A DNA stretch of 64,000 bases from JASHUC01 sp035523875 (GCA_035523875.1 DATKPY010000002.1:62001-126000); one strand, 5' to 3'. Counted from the stretch's first letter, positions 17,285 to 26,738 are shown. Numbers and translations are program-made. Notes: generated by a model not told the origin, from the sequence alone.

Positions 17285-18490
17285 TCACAGCACCGGGAAG
17301 CTGCGCGTCACGAACCAGAACGTGCCGACGCACACGAGCCCGGCGGAGGCCACATCGACCACGATCGGCCGCGGGAGCGACAGGCGCAGGCGCGCGAGCA
17401 GCCACACGAGGGCGAGGAGCGCGATCACGAGGGTGAGCTGGCCGACCTCCACGCCCAAGTTGAAGCCCACCAGGAGCTGCGCGAGGCGCCCCGCGGGAAG
17501 CCGCATCTGCAGGAGGTCTGACGCGAAGCCGAAACCGTGGATGAGGCCGAAGATGAGCGTGACGACGAGGCGCAGGCGTGCCGCATCGTGCACATACCCT
17601 GACATCATGAGGTAGCTCGCGCTGAACAGTCCCGCGCCCAAGAGAAGCGCGGTCGGGAGCACGCCGAACCCCGCAACATGCGCAACGGCGGTGGCCAGGA
17701 GCGCGGTGCCGACGCCTGCCGCGACCACGCGCGGCCGGCGCGTCACCACCGCGATGTTCTCGGCACCGATGAGCGCGATCGTGAGCGCGATCAGCGCGTC
17801 GATGAATTCTGCATGCGGGCGAATGATGCCCGTCACGGCGAGCGCGAGGGTGACGCTGTGGCCGAGCGTGAAGCCGGTGACCACGAACGCGAGGTCGCGC
17901 AGGCGGCGCGAGATCAGCACCAGGCCGAGCAGGAACGACATGTGGTCGACGCCGGTGAAGATGTGCATGATCCCGAGCTCGACGTACTTCAAGAAGCTCG
18001 CGCTCTCGAGCTCGCTCGCGCCCCCGGCGGAGGCCGCGACGGTGCGGTGATCCGCGGTGAAGATCTGCTCGATCAGGTCGCCGGAGTCCGTCTCGATCTG
18101 TGCGAGCGTGATGTGGGTGGGCACGAGCTCGAAGAACGCCGTGGAGGTGAGCTCGATGCCGCGCGGCTGGCGGCAGGCGAAGTCGAGCTCGAAGCGGCGA
18201 AACTGCGGCGTCGCCGCTCCCGCGCGCACCGCGCCCACGGGCTTGCATGGCTCGCCCGCGCCGGCGACATGGAAGTGCTCGGCCAGGTAGCCGGCCACTC
18301 GCTCATCGGTGGGCACGCTCGATCCGGGCGCGGCCAGCCGGTTTGCTTCCACCACCGGCACCGTGAACGTCACGTGCACCGTCGAGCCGAACACCTGGGC
18401 GACGATGTAGGTCTCGCTCTTGGTGTGGGCGTGCGCGAGGTGCGGGCAAGCGCCCACGAGGACTGCGAGCAGCAGCGCGAGGCGTCGCAT
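17285..18490 (-). CDS. HupE/UreJ-type membrane protein with N-terminal periplasmic domain
   Basis: A 401-aa protein: signal peptide (1-22, ending AHAH), a periplasmic domain of about 170 residues, then seven or so membrane helices. Histidine/aspartate-rich membrane motifs FTGVDHMSFLLGL, GFTLGHSVTLAL, ALIGAENI and GLIHGFGFAS are those of the HupE/UreJ-2 family. HupE and UreJ relatives move nickel; this longer branch is not characterised. Its ATG overlaps the stop of the PpiC-like gene as TGATG, so it is the third gene of a translationally coupled operon with a diheme cytochrome c. A metal-import role linked to respiration is possible but unproven. Confidence 0.88.
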   Translation of the reverse strand: MRRLALLLAVLVGACPHLAHAHTKSETYIVAQVFGSTVHVTFTVPVVEANRLAAPGSSVPTDERVAGYLAEHFHVAGAGEPCKPVGAVRAGAATPQFRRFELDFACRQPRGIELTSTAFFELVPTHITLAQIETDSGDLIEQIFTADHRTVAASAGGASELESASFLKYVELGIMHIFTGVDHMSFLLGLVLISRRLRDLAFVVTGFTLGHSVTLALAVTGIIRPHAEFIDALIALTIALIGAENIAVVTRRPRVVAAGVGTALLATAVAHVAGFGVLPTALLLGAGLFSASYLMMSGYVHDAARLRLVVTLIFGLIHGFGFASDLLQMRLPAGRLAQLLVGFNLGVEVGQLTLVIALLALVWLLARLRLSLPRPIVVDVASAGLVCVGTFWFVTRSFPVL

Positions 18491-19416
18491 CAGAAGTGAT
18501 CCGCGATCTGGATGTCGGCCTGGCTGTGCAGGAACTTGAGATTGGCCTCGCGCACGCGGCGCTTCGCGTCCTCGTTGAGGTCTCGCCATACCTCGTTCTC
18601 GACGTCGCCGAATGCGCGCTGCGCGGGTGGCACGCGGCTCACCATGACGACGACGTGGACGCCGTCGGCGGAGGAAACCGGATCGGAGATCGCACCGCTT
18701 GCGAGGTGGCTCGCGGCGGCGAAGACTCCCGGGTCGAGCCGCGCGCGCGCCGCGAAATCGAACACATCGCCGGTGTCCACGTGTCCGGAATCGAGGAGGC
18801 GCCGCGAGTCGGTGAGCGTGTAACGCGACATCACCGCCTCGAGTGGCTCACCGCGATGGAGCGCCGCCACGGCTTGCTGGGCAGCCCAAGCGCAGTCCGC
18901 GGCTGAGCGCCCGGCCGCGGGCTGGGCGACGAGATCGCGCAAACGCATGACCCCGTCGCGGATGTACTTGTCGCGGTGCCGGTCGTAGTAGGCCTTGAGG
19001 TCCGCTTCCGTGGGGCGCTGCGCGAGCACGTCCGCGAAGATTTCGAGCTCGACTCCGGCGACGAGCGCCGCACGCACGTCCGGGTCGTAACTCGGGAGGC
19101 CTAAGTCGAGCCCCCGCTGCACCATGAGCTCCTCGTCGATCATGTCCTCGAGCACCCGCGTGCGCTCCTCGGGCGTTGCATCGGCGTAGCGGACGGTGAA
19201 CTGATTCTGCAGCTGGGCGACGAAATCGCTTCTCAAGATCGGGCGTTGATTGACGAGCGCGATCGCCTCCGGCGGCACGCCGGAGAGGCGCGTGCCCTTT
19301 GCCGTGAACAGGCCGTAGCCCGCAATCGCGAGTCCGGTCACCGCGCCGAGCGCGAGGAGTGCGAGCGAGCGGCGCGGATTCGGGCGCCCGAGACTCGAGT
19401 GGGCGAGCCAGGTCAC
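18490..19416 (-). CDS. PpiC/SurA-like membrane-anchored protein (parvulin fold, degenerate)
   Basis: 308 aa with an N-terminal signal anchor (about 17-37), a SurA-like helical region (VNQRPILRSDFVAQLQNQF, EDMIDEELMVQRGLDLGL) and a C-terminal parvulin-like domain (HVDTGDVFDFAARARLDPGV, SSADGVHVVVMVSRVPPAQR). The usual GGDLG motif of active parvulins is not seen, so it may be a chaperone rather than an isomerase. Start GTG 19416 overlaps the cytochrome c stop as GTGA; the longer open frame upstream is antisense-like filler within the cytochrome gene. It lies between the cytochrome and the HupE-like gene, suggesting a role in assembling one of them. Confidence 0.87.
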   Translation of the reverse strand: MTWLAHSSLGRPNPRRSLALLALGAVTGLAIAGYGLFTAKGTRLSGVPPEAIALVNQRPILRSDFVAQLQNQFTVRYADATPEERTRVLEDMIDEELMVQRGLDLGLPSYDPDVRAALVAGVELEIFADVLAQRPTEADLKAYYDRHRDKYIRDGVMRLRDLVAQPAAGRSAADCAWAAQQAVAALHRGEPLEAVMSRYTLTDSRRLLDSGHVDTGDVFDFAARARLDPGVFAAASHLASGAISDPVSSADGVHVVVMVSRVPPAQRAFGDVENEVWRDLNEDAKRRVREANLKFLHSQADIQIADHF

Positions 19417-20201
19417 GATGAGACTCCGGTTCCCGGATGGGATGCGAGGTAGAGATACACGGCGAGGGCACGGATCCGCACCGGATCGAGCACGAAGATC
19501 CACGCGGGACAGAGGCCGTGGCGGCCGTTGGTCACGGAATCGGTGAGCGTCGCACGGTCGCCGCCGTAGAGCCAGCTCGTGCCGGTCAGATCGGGTGCGC
19601 CGTAGTCGATGTTGCCCGAGGCATCGGTACCGTGGCAGTCGTAGCAGCTGCCTTTGTCGTTGAACAGCGCGTACCCGTGCTTTGCTGCCACAGCGTCGAA
19701 GTCGCGGTGACTCAGGCTGTAGACGTACTCCACCACGTCCCGGATTTCCGCGGGGCTCAACTGCCCGATGCGGCCCAGTGCCGGCATATCGGTGATGTTG
19801 CGCGACTTGGGGTGTCCGGAGCGGATCCCATAGAGCACGGTCGTCTCGATGTCCGCAACGTCCCCGAAGCCGTAGAGCCAAGTCCGGTCCTCGAGATCGG
19901 GGATGCCGCGAGCGCGAGCACCTTTGAGGTCCGTCCCGTGGCATCCGGCGCAGCGGGCCGCGTAGGTGGCTCGGCCGAGCGCAAGCGCAACACGCACGAG
20001 CGCGGGCTGGCGCAGCACGGCCTCCGGCGCCGCGCGCACCAGATCGGCTTCCAGCCGATGGCGCGCGATGAGCTGCAGGGCGATCGCGCTCGCGAGCACC
20101 AGAGTTGCGGCGGCGAGCATCAAGCGCACGCGCGCGCGCCGCGTTACACGGTCGGGCGGCGGCTGTTCCGTCATCGGGGATCCCGCTGAGTCGTCATTCA
20201 T
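19413..20201 (-). CDS. CcoP-like diheme c-type cytochrome, membrane-anchored
   Basis: 262 aa with one N-terminal transmembrane helix (about 27-46) and two c-heme sites: CAGCH (84-88) and CYDCH (186-190). The sequence follows the two cytochrome domains of CcoP (cbb3 oxidase subunit III): DMPALG supplies Met139 for heme 1. For heme 2 the usual G-x-MPAW reads RHGLCPAW, placing Cys231 where the axial Met is expected. No other cbb3 subunits are present. Start 20201; in-frame ATG 20174 is an alternative. It is the first gene of the cytochrome-PpiC-HupE operon and divergent from the Lhr helicase. Confidence 0.9.
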   Translation of the reverse strand: MNDDSAGSPMTEQPPPDRVTRRARVRLMLAAATLVLASAIALQLIARHRLEADLVRAAPEAVLRQPALVRVALALGRATYAARCAGCHGTDLKGARARGIPDLEDRTWLYGFGDVADIETTVLYGIRSGHPKSRNITDMPALGRIGQLSPAEIRDVVEYVYSLSHRDFDAVAAKHGYALFNDKGSCYDCHGTDASGNIDYGAPDLTGTSWLYGGDRATLTDSVTNGRHGLCPAWIFVLDPVRIRALAVYLYLASHPGTGVSS

Positions 20202-20340
20202 GAAGCATCGCCGCAGTTGCGCGGGCTGTCCGGTAAATTACTGTTTTGGAGGGAGTTCCATAACGTTAATGAATCACGTCCGGCCGCGCCGGGCGACCGG
20301 CGGGCTGTCCGATCGGGATGCCGCCCGCTATGCTCGCCCG

Positions 20341-23300
20341 ATGCGTCCGCTCGAGCTCTTTCATCCCGCCGTCGCAGCCTGGTTCGCGCGGCGCTTCGAG
20401 GCGCCGACATCCGTCCAGGCGCAAGCCTGGCCGGCGATCCAGTCGGGGCGGCACGTGCTCATCGCCGCTCCGACCGGATCCGGCAAGACGTTCGCCGCGT
20501 TCCTCGCGGTGCTCGATCAGCTGGTGCGCGAAGGGCTCGCCGGGGAGCTCGCCGACGCCACGCGCGTCGTGTACGTCTCCCCCTTGAAGGCGCTGTCGAA
20601 CGACATCCAGCACAACCTCGCCGAGCCGCTCGCCGGCATCGGTGCGGAGCTCGCGCGGCTCGGTCTGCCGCCCGTCGCGATTCGCACCAGTGTCCGCACC
20701 GGCGACACCCCGGCGCGCGAGCGGCTCGCGATGCGACGCACGCCACCGCACGTGGTGGTGACGACGCCCGAGTCGCTCTACATCCTGCTCGGCTCGGAGT
20801 CGGGCCGCACGATGCTCGCAACCACGCGCGCAGTCATCCTCGATGAGATTCACGCGGTCACGGGCAGCAAGCGCGGAGCGCACCTCGCACTCTCGCTCGA
20901 GCGGCTCGAGGCGCTCACGCGCGCTCCGCTCACCCGGATTGGCCTCTCGGCCACCCAGGCGCCGATCGAGGAGGTGGCTCGATTCCTACTGGGCGCGCAC
21001 GCGCTCGACCCCAGCGATCCGCGGAAATCGTGCACCGTGATCGACGCGGGCCACGCGCGCCGGCGCGACCTCGCCCTCGAGCTTCCACCCGCGCCGCTCG
21101 AGGCGGTGATGTCGGGCGAGGTCTGGTCGCAAGTCTACGACCGGCTGGCCGAGCTCGTGCGCGAGCATCGCACCGTGCTCGTCTTCGTCAACACGCGCCG
21201 CCTGGCGGAGCGCGTGGCGCGACACCTGTCGGAGCGGCTCGGCGCGACCAACGTGCGGGCGCATCACGGGAGCCTGGCACGCGAGCGGCGGCTGGAGGCC
21301 GAGCAGCGTCTGAAGCGCGGCGAGCTCAAGGTGCTGGTTGCCACCGCCTCGCTCGAGCTCGGAATCGACATCGGTGAGGTGGACCTGGTCTGCCAGCTGG
21401 GCTCGCCGCGCTCGATCAACGCGCTTCTGCAGCGTGTCGGCCGCTCCGGGCATGCGGTCGGCGGACTCTCGAAGGGTCGACTCTTTCCGTTGTCGCGCGA
21501 TGAGCTGGTCGAATGCGCGGCGCTGCTCGATGCCGTGCGCCGCGGCGAGCTCGATCGGCTGTCGGTCCCACCCGGCGCGCTCGATGTGCTTTCACAGCAG
21601 ATCGCCGCGGAAGTCGCGAGCGGCGAGTGGGCGGAGGAGGCGCTCTACCACTGCCTGAAGCGAGCCTACCCGTACCGCGACCTGAGCCGCGGAGAGTTCG
21701 ACGAGGTCGTGAGCATGCTCGACCAAGGATTCACATCGCGTCGCGGGCGCCACGGTGCGCTTCTGCATCGGGACGCGGTCAACCGCATGCTGCGGCCGCG
21801 CCGCGGTGCACGGCTCACCGCGCTCACCTCGGGGGGTGCGATTCCCGATGCGGCCGATTACCAGGTTGTGCTCGACCCCTCTGGGCAGCTCGTCGGCACC
21901 GTCAACGAGGATTTCGCCGTCGAGAGTCTCGCGGGGGACATCTTTCAGCTCGGCAATACCTCCTACCGCATTCTGCGCATCGAGCGCGGTGCCGTGCGCG
22001 TCGCCGACGCGGAGGGCGCGCCGCCCTCGATTCCTTTCTGGCTCGGGGAAGCGCCGGGGCGCACGGATGCGCTGTCGCGGGCGGTGTCGCAGCTGCGCCG
22101 CGAGATCGATCGGCGTCTCGGCGCGTCGCGCGAGGGGGCGCTCGCGTGGGTGATCGAGAACGGGCTCGGGGAGCCGGCCGCCGCGCAGCTCATCGACTAC
22201 TTGGCGGGGGCGCGCGCAGCGCTCGGGTGCCTGCCTACGCAGGAGACGATCGCGCTCGAGCGCTTCTTCGACGAGTCCGGCGGCATGCAGCTCATCGTGC
22301 ACGCCCCGTTCGGCAGCCGCGTCAATCGCGCCTGGGGTCTCAGCTTGCGCAAGCGCTTCTGCCGCACGTTCAATTTCGAGCTGCAGGCGGCGGCGACCGA
22401 GGATGCGATCGTGCTCTCGCTCACCGCCGCGCACAGCTTCGAGCTCGCCCAGGTGGCCCGCTATCTCCATGCGAACACGGTCCGCGATCTGCTCGTGCAG
22501 GCCGTGTGCGCGGCGCCGATGTTCGTCACCCGCTGGCGCTGGGTCGCGCAGATCGCGCTCGCGCTGCCGCGCTTCCGCGGCGGCCGGCGCGTGCCGCCGC
22601 CGCTCGCGCGCATGCGCGCCGAGGATCTGCTCGCGGCTGTGTTTCCCGACCAGGTCGCTTGCGCGGAGAATCTGACCGGCGAGCGTGAGATTCCCGATCA
22701 CCCGCTCGTGCGACAGACGCTGCGCGACTGTCTCACCGAGGCGATGGACATCGAGGGGTTCGAGGCGCTGCTGGGTGCTCTGCACTCGGGCGCGATCCGC
22801 GTCGTCGCGTGCGATCTCACCGAACCCTCGCCGCTTGCGCTCGAAGTGCTCGCGGCGCGTCCCTACGCGTACCTCGACGACGCGCCGCTCGAGGAGCGGC
22901 GCACGCAGGCGGTGATGAGCCGGCGCTGGCTCGATCCGGCGACCGCGGCAGAGCTCGGCCGGCTCGATGCGCAGGCGATCGATGCCGTGCGCGTGGAGGC
23001 CTGGCCCGATGCGACGAGCGCGGACGAGCTGCACGCTGCGCTCTGCTCACTCGGATTTCTCACCGCCACGGAAGTGCGGCGCAACCGGTCGTGGCCGGCC
23101 CTGCTCGATTCGCTGGCGGCTGACGGGCGCATCGTCCAGCTGATGTTGCCGCAGGCCGCGAGCGGTCGGTCGGCTTCCCTGGTGCTCGCCGCCGAGCGGC
23201 GCGCACTGTTCGAGGCGCTCTTCCCCGAAGGCCGGTTCGCTCCGCTCGTCCCCACACTTGCGCCCGAGCGCGCGTGGACCGCCGAGGAGGCGCTCATCGA

Positions 23301-24705
23301 GATCGTGCGCGGCCGACTCGAGGGGCTCGGGCCGATCACCGCCAGCGCGCTCGCGGACTCGCTCGCGCTCACCCAGCCGCGGGTCGACGCTGCACTCGCG
23401 GCGTTGCAGGCGGAAGGCTTCGTGATGCGTGGCCGCTTCACGGGTGCGGCCGGAAGCGAGGAGTGGTGCGAGCGTGGCCTTCTTGCGCGAATTCATCGGC
23501 GCACGGTCAAGCGGCTGCGCGCCGAGGTGACGCCGGTCGAGCCGAGCGAGTTCCTCAGGTTCCTGAGCGCGTGGCAGCACGTCACGGAGCCCACGCGCAT
23601 GCAGGGTCCGGATGCCGTGGCGCATCTGCTCGGGCAGCTCGAAGGGTTCGAGGCAGCAGCCGGTGCTTGGGAGACGCAGATCCTGCCCGCGCGCCTCGGC
23701 GAGTACGAGCCCGAATGGCTCGACGAGAACTGCCGCGCCGGACGCTTCGTGTGGACGCGGCTTGGCACGCACGCCGCCGCCGGGCAGGGCGCCGGGCCGC
23801 TGCGCAGCACGCCGATTGCGATCATTCCGCGTCGCAACATGAGATTTTGGGCGGCACTCGCCGCCCCGCCCGATCCGCAGCGCCTTTCCGCCGGCGCGTT
23901 AGCCGTGAGCGAGTTCCTCGCCGACCACGGGGCATCGTTCTTCGACGAGATCGTCGACGGTGCGCGCTTGCTGCCGGCACAAGCCGAGGAGGCGCTCGCG
24001 GCGCTGGTCGCCCAAGGTGCGGTCAATTCGGACGGGTTCGCCGGGTTGCGCGCTCTGCTCGGCTCCGGTCTCAGGCGCAGCCACTCCGGACGCGCGGGAC
24101 GGTCCGGCGAGCGCGCGCGGCGGATCGCGCTGCAAGGACTCGTGGACTCCGGCCGCTGGGCGCTGGTGCGGCGAGCCTCCCCCGCCGAACGCACCGAGGC
24201 GACCGAGCACCTCGTGCGGACGCTTCTGCGGCGCTGGGGCGTCCTGCTGTTTCGTCTCCTCGCGCGCGAATCCGCGTGGCTCCCGCCGTGGCGCGAGATC
24301 CTGCTCTCGGCGCGGCGGCTCGAGGCGCGCGGGGAGATCCGCGGCGGTCGGTTCGTGGGCGGTTTCTCCGGCGAGCAGTACGCGGCCCCCGATGCGATCG
24401 GGCTGCTGCGCGAAGTGCGCCGCGGCGCGGGCGCCGGGGAGCTCGTCTCGCTCTCGGGAGCCGATCCGCTCAACGTGGTGGGCCTCCTCACGGCCGGCGC
24501 GCGACTCCCCGCCGTGACAACCAACCGCGTGCTCTACCGCGAGGGGCTGCCACTTGCCCTGCTGCAAAGCGGAGAAGTCAGGTTCCTGCAGGAGCTCGAT
24601 CCACCGACCCAGTGGGCGAGCCGCCAAGCGCTCCTCCGCGGCAAGGCCGTTGCGGCGGCGGCTGCGGCGCGACCGCAACGCGCGCGCTCCAGCGTCGGCG
24701 ATTAG
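20341..24705 (+). CDS. lhr: Lhr-like superfamily-2 ATP-dependent helicase
   Basis: A 1454-aa DNA helicase of the large-helicase-related family, which translocates 3' to 5' and is linked to DNA repair. Motif I is APTGSGKT, motif Ia SPLKALSND, motif II DEIH, motif III LSATQ and motif VI QRVGRSGH. After the two RecA folds come the winged-helix/beta-barrel Lhr core and a long Lhr-CTD with a YcaQ-like C-terminal part. ATG 20341 is the natural family start; an in-frame ATG at 20269 lies 13 nt after GGAGGGAG and could add 24 residues. It stands alone, with no adjacent phosphoesterase or ligase partner. Confidence 0.94.
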   Translation: MRPLELFHPAVAAWFARRFEAPTSVQAQAWPAIQSGRHVLIAAPTGSGKTFAAFLAVLDQLVREGLAGELADATRVVYVSPLKALSNDIQHNLAEPLAGIGAELARLGLPPVAIRTSVRTGDTPARERLAMRRTPPHVVVTTPESLYILLGSESGRTMLATTRAVILDEIHAVTGSKRGAHLALSLERLEALTRAPLTRIGLSATQAPIEEVARFLLGAHALDPSDPRKSCTVIDAGHARRRDLALELPPAPLEAVMSGEVWSQVYDRLAELVREHRTVLVFVNTRRLAERVARHLSERLGATNVRAHHGSLARERRLEAEQRLKRGELKVLVATASLELGIDIGEVDLVCQLGSPRSINALLQRVGRSGHAVGGLSKGRLFPLSRDELVECAALLDAVRRGELDRLSVPPGALDVLSQQIAAEVASGEWAEEALYHCLKRAYPYRDLSRGEFDEVVSMLDQGFTSRRGRHGALLHRDAVNRMLRPRRGARLTALTSGGAIPDAADYQVVLDPSGQLVGTVNEDFAVESLAGDIFQLGNTSYRILRIERGAVRVADAEGAPPSIPFWLGEAPGRTDALSRAVSQLRREIDRRLGASREGALAWVIENGLGEPAAAQLIDYLAGARAALGCLPTQETIALERFFDESGGMQLIVHAPFGSRVNRAWGLSLRKRFCRTFNFELQAAATEDAIVLSLTAAHSFELAQVARYLHANTVRDLLVQAVCAAPMFVTRWRWVAQIALALPRFRGGRRVPPPLARMRAEDLLAAVFPDQVACAENLTGEREIPDHPLVRQTLRDCLTEAMDIEGFEALLGALHSGAIRVVACDLTEPSPLALEVLAARPYAYLDDAPLEERRTQAVMSRRWLDPATAAELGRLDAQAIDAVRVEAWPDATSADELHAALCSLGFLTATEVRRNRSWPALLDSLAADGRIVQLMLPQAASGRSASLVLAAERRALFEALFPEGRFAPLVPTLAPERAWTAEEALIEIVRGRLEGLGPITASALADSLALTQPRVDAALAALQAEGFVMRGRFTGAAGSEEWCERGLLARIHRRTVKRLRAEVTPVEPSEFLRFLSAWQHVTEPTRMQGPDAVAHLLGQLEGFEAAAGAWETQILPARLGEYEPEWLDENCRAGRFVWTRLGTHAAAGQGAGPLRSTPIAIIPRRNMRFWAALAAPPDPQRLSAGALAVSEFLADHGASFFDEIVDGARLLPAQAEEALAALVAQGAVNSDGFAGLRALLGSGLRRSHSGRAGRSGERARRIALQGLVDSGRWALVRRASPAERTEATEHLVRTLLRRWGVLLFRLLARESAWLPPWREILLSARRLEARGEIRGGRFVGGFSGEQYAAPDAIGLLREVRRGAGAGELVSLSGADPLNVVGLLTAGARLPAVTTNRVLYREGLPLALLQSGEVRFLQELDPPTQWASRQALLRGKAVAAAAAARPQRARSSVGD

Positions 24706-25020
24706 TGACATAAGCGCACCGGATCACGTTGAAATCCACGCGGGCCGACCCCAAGGACGATGGTAAAGCCCTGGGACGAGCGACTGGCGCGCAGCGTTCG
24801 CGCGCGCGACGCACGGAGGTGCGTGCGTGACAAGTTCTTAAAGGAGAACTGCGCTTGGGACTGCGACACTGGGACGGAGTCGGAGATGCCGCGCCAGATC
24901 CGTTCTCCCAGTCGCCAGCTTGCGACGGTCCGCGGCCTTGGTTCCCGAGAATCTGAAGATGCGGCATGGTCGGAGGGGTGCGGCCCGAAGTCGCGCGCCG
25001 GAGTGGAAAGTTCAGGAGTG
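24706..25020. other. 315-nt intergenic region upstream of opgG
   Basis: There is no convincing gene here. It contains an 18-bp inverted repeat (24833-24850), a strong AAGGAG (24841-24846) and a purine-rich stretch with GGAG before an in-frame ATG at 24886. This region may carry the opgGH promoter and a leader. The reading frame of opgG is open through most of it, so a longer OpgG N-terminus cannot be excluded. Confidence 0.6.
24833..24850. promoter_or_regulatory. Inverted repeat AGTTCT-N6-AGAACT upstream of opgG
   Basis: Perfect 6-bp half sites with a 6-bp spacer, lying about 170-190 nt before the chosen opgG start. It overlaps an AAGGAG ribosome-site-like sequence that is followed 8 nt later by TTG 24855 and a 33-codon open frame. 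It could be an operator or a leader hairpin; there is no support beyond the symmetry. Confidence 0.3.
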
Positions 25021-26727
25021 GTGATCCGGCAATGTTTGATTGGTGCGGCCGTCATTGCAGCAGTGCTCGCGGCGAGCGCGCTCGTGCATCACGAGCACGC
25101 AGCTGCTCCGCCGCCGCGCGCGCAACAGGGGCGGTTGCACCCGGTGATGCTGCGCGCGGCTCCATTGCAGCCCGCGCGCGCGGTTGCGATCCGAGCGCCG
25201 TCACCCCCGGCGCGCTCCGCGCAGTCCTCGCCAGCCGCGCCGCCCCCCCACGGGCCGGCACGTGCCGCGCCGGCGTTCAACTTCGACTCGGTAGTGCAGC
25301 TCGCGCGCGCGCGCGCCGCGACACCCTACCGCAACCGCTCCCCGCGGGTGCCCGACTCACTCGCTCGGCTCAACTATCAGCAGTACGCCGAGATTCAGTT
25401 TCACCGCAGCGATGCGCTGTGGCGCAATCAATCGCTGTTCGAGGTGCAGTTCTTCCACCGCGGTTTCAATTTCGATCGGCGCGTGAACATCTCCGAGGTG
25501 GTGAACGGGGAGGTGCGCCCGGTGCGCTACAACCCGGCGTGGTTCGACTTCGGCCGACTCGGGGCGATCGCGCGGCGCCTCAAGCCGGATGTCGGCTTCG
25601 CCGGCTTTCGCGTGCACTACCCGCTGCAGACGCCCGCTTACAAGGATGAGCTGATCGTGTTTTTGGGCGCCTCCTACTTTCGCATGCTCGGCCGCAACCA
25701 GGTGTATGGCCTCTCCGCGCGCGGCCTCGCGGTCGACACCGCCTCCACGCGCGGCGAGGAGTTCCCGTGGTTCACGGATTTCTGGCTGGTGCGCCCGGCC
25801 CAGGCGCAGCAGCGCTCGCTCACGATCTATGCGCTGCTCGACAGCCAGAGCATCGCGGGCGCGTACGAGTTCGATCTGCTTCCCGGGAACATCACGCAGG
25901 TCACGGTCACCTCCGAGCTCTTTCCGCGGCGGGATATCGCCAAGCTCGGAATCGCGCCGCTCACCTCGATGTTCCTCTACGGCGAGGACCCCTCCGGCCG
26001 GCGCTTCAACGATTATCGCCCGGAGGTGCACGACAGCGACGGGCTCATGATGCAGACGGGCAGCGGCGAGTGGCTGTGGCGGCCGCTCGTCAATCCGACC
26101 GAACTGCGTGTCAACCGCTTCATGGACGACCATCCGCGCGGCTTCGGGCTGGTGCAGCGTGACCGCGATTTCAACGATTACCAGGACACCGAGGAGCAGT
26201 TCCAGCGCCGGCCGAGCTACTGGGTGCAGCCGCTCGGCGATTGGGGCAAGGGCGGCGTCGAGCTCGTGGAAATCCCGAACGACGAGGAGATCCACGACAA
26301 CGTCGATGCGTACTGGGTGCCGGCGCAGCCGGTACGCGCCGGCAGGCCGATCAAACTGAGCTACGTGCTGTCGGCATACCTCGACTCGCCGCTCTGGCCG
26401 CCCGGGGGCCGCGCCATCGCGACGCGAACCGGGGATTTCCCGGTGAACGGCGTGCAATTCCACACGGGCGCACAGCGCGTGATGATCGATTACGCCGGAG
26501 GAGATCTCGACGGTCTCGACCGGACGCAGCCGGTGCAGGCTGCCGTCAGCGCGAGCGGCGGCCGCGTCGATCTCGTGAGCGTGACGCGCATCGCCGCGAC
26601 CGGCGCCTGGCGCGTGACGTTCCGCGTCATGCCCTACAAACCGAAGGAAGCGGTCGACCTGCGCTGCTACCTGACGCTCTACGGCGAGGCCCTGACCGAG
26701 ACATGGACCTATCAGCTTCCGACATGA
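25021..26727 (+). CDS. opgG: Periplasmic glucan biosynthesis protein OpgG/OpgD (MdoG family)
   Basis: About 568 aa. The MdoG domain starts near residue 85 (FNFDSVVQLARARA) and contains LNYQQYAEIQF, LFEVQFFHRG, FLGASYFR, GLSARGLA, EEFPWFTDFWL and FSVNGVQF-like DFPVNGVQFH near the end, all family hallmarks. It acts on osmoregulated periplasmic beta-1,2-glucan in the periplasm; recent work places the family among beta-1,2-glucan hydrolases. Unusually, the signal/anchor helix (residues 5-20) is followed by a Pro/Ala/Arg-rich linker of about 60 residues. Start is uncertain: GTG 25018/25021 at the signal, or ATG 24886 with a good GGAG. Its stop overlaps a possible opgH start as ATGA. Confidence 0.9.
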   Translation: MIRQCLIGAAVIAAVLAASALVHHEHAAAPPPRAQQGRLHPVMLRAAPLQPARAVAIRAPSPPARSAQSSPAAPPPHGPARAAPAFNFDSVVQLARARAATPYRNRSPRVPDSLARLNYQQYAEIQFHRSDALWRNQSLFEVQFFHRGFNFDRRVNISEVVNGEVRPVRYNPAWFDFGRLGAIARRLKPDVGFAGFRVHYPLQTPAYKDELIVFLGASYFRMLGRNQVYGLSARGLAVDTASTRGEEFPWFTDFWLVRPAQAQQRSLTIYALLDSQSIAGAYEFDLLPGNITQVTVTSELFPRRDIAKLGIAPLTSMFLYGEDPSGRRFNDYRPEVHDSDGLMMQTGSGEWLWRPLVNPTELRVNRFMDDHPRGFGLVQRDRDFNDYQDTEEQFQRRPSYWVQPLGDWGKGGVELVEIPNDEEIHDNVDAYWVPAQPVRAGRPIKLSYVLSAYLDSPLWPPGGRAIATRTGDFPVNGVQFHTGAQRVMIDYAGGDLDGLDRTQPVQAAVSASGGRVDLVSVTRIAATGAWRVTFRVMPYKPKEAVDLRCYLTLYGEALTETWTYQLPT

Positions 26728-26738
26728 GGACGTCTACC

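Noticed and set aside
17285..20201. Reading the operon as part of a cbb3 oxidase locus
   Set aside because: Only a CcoP-like protein is present; ccoN, ccoO, ccoQ and assembly genes are absent and the second heme ligand differs.
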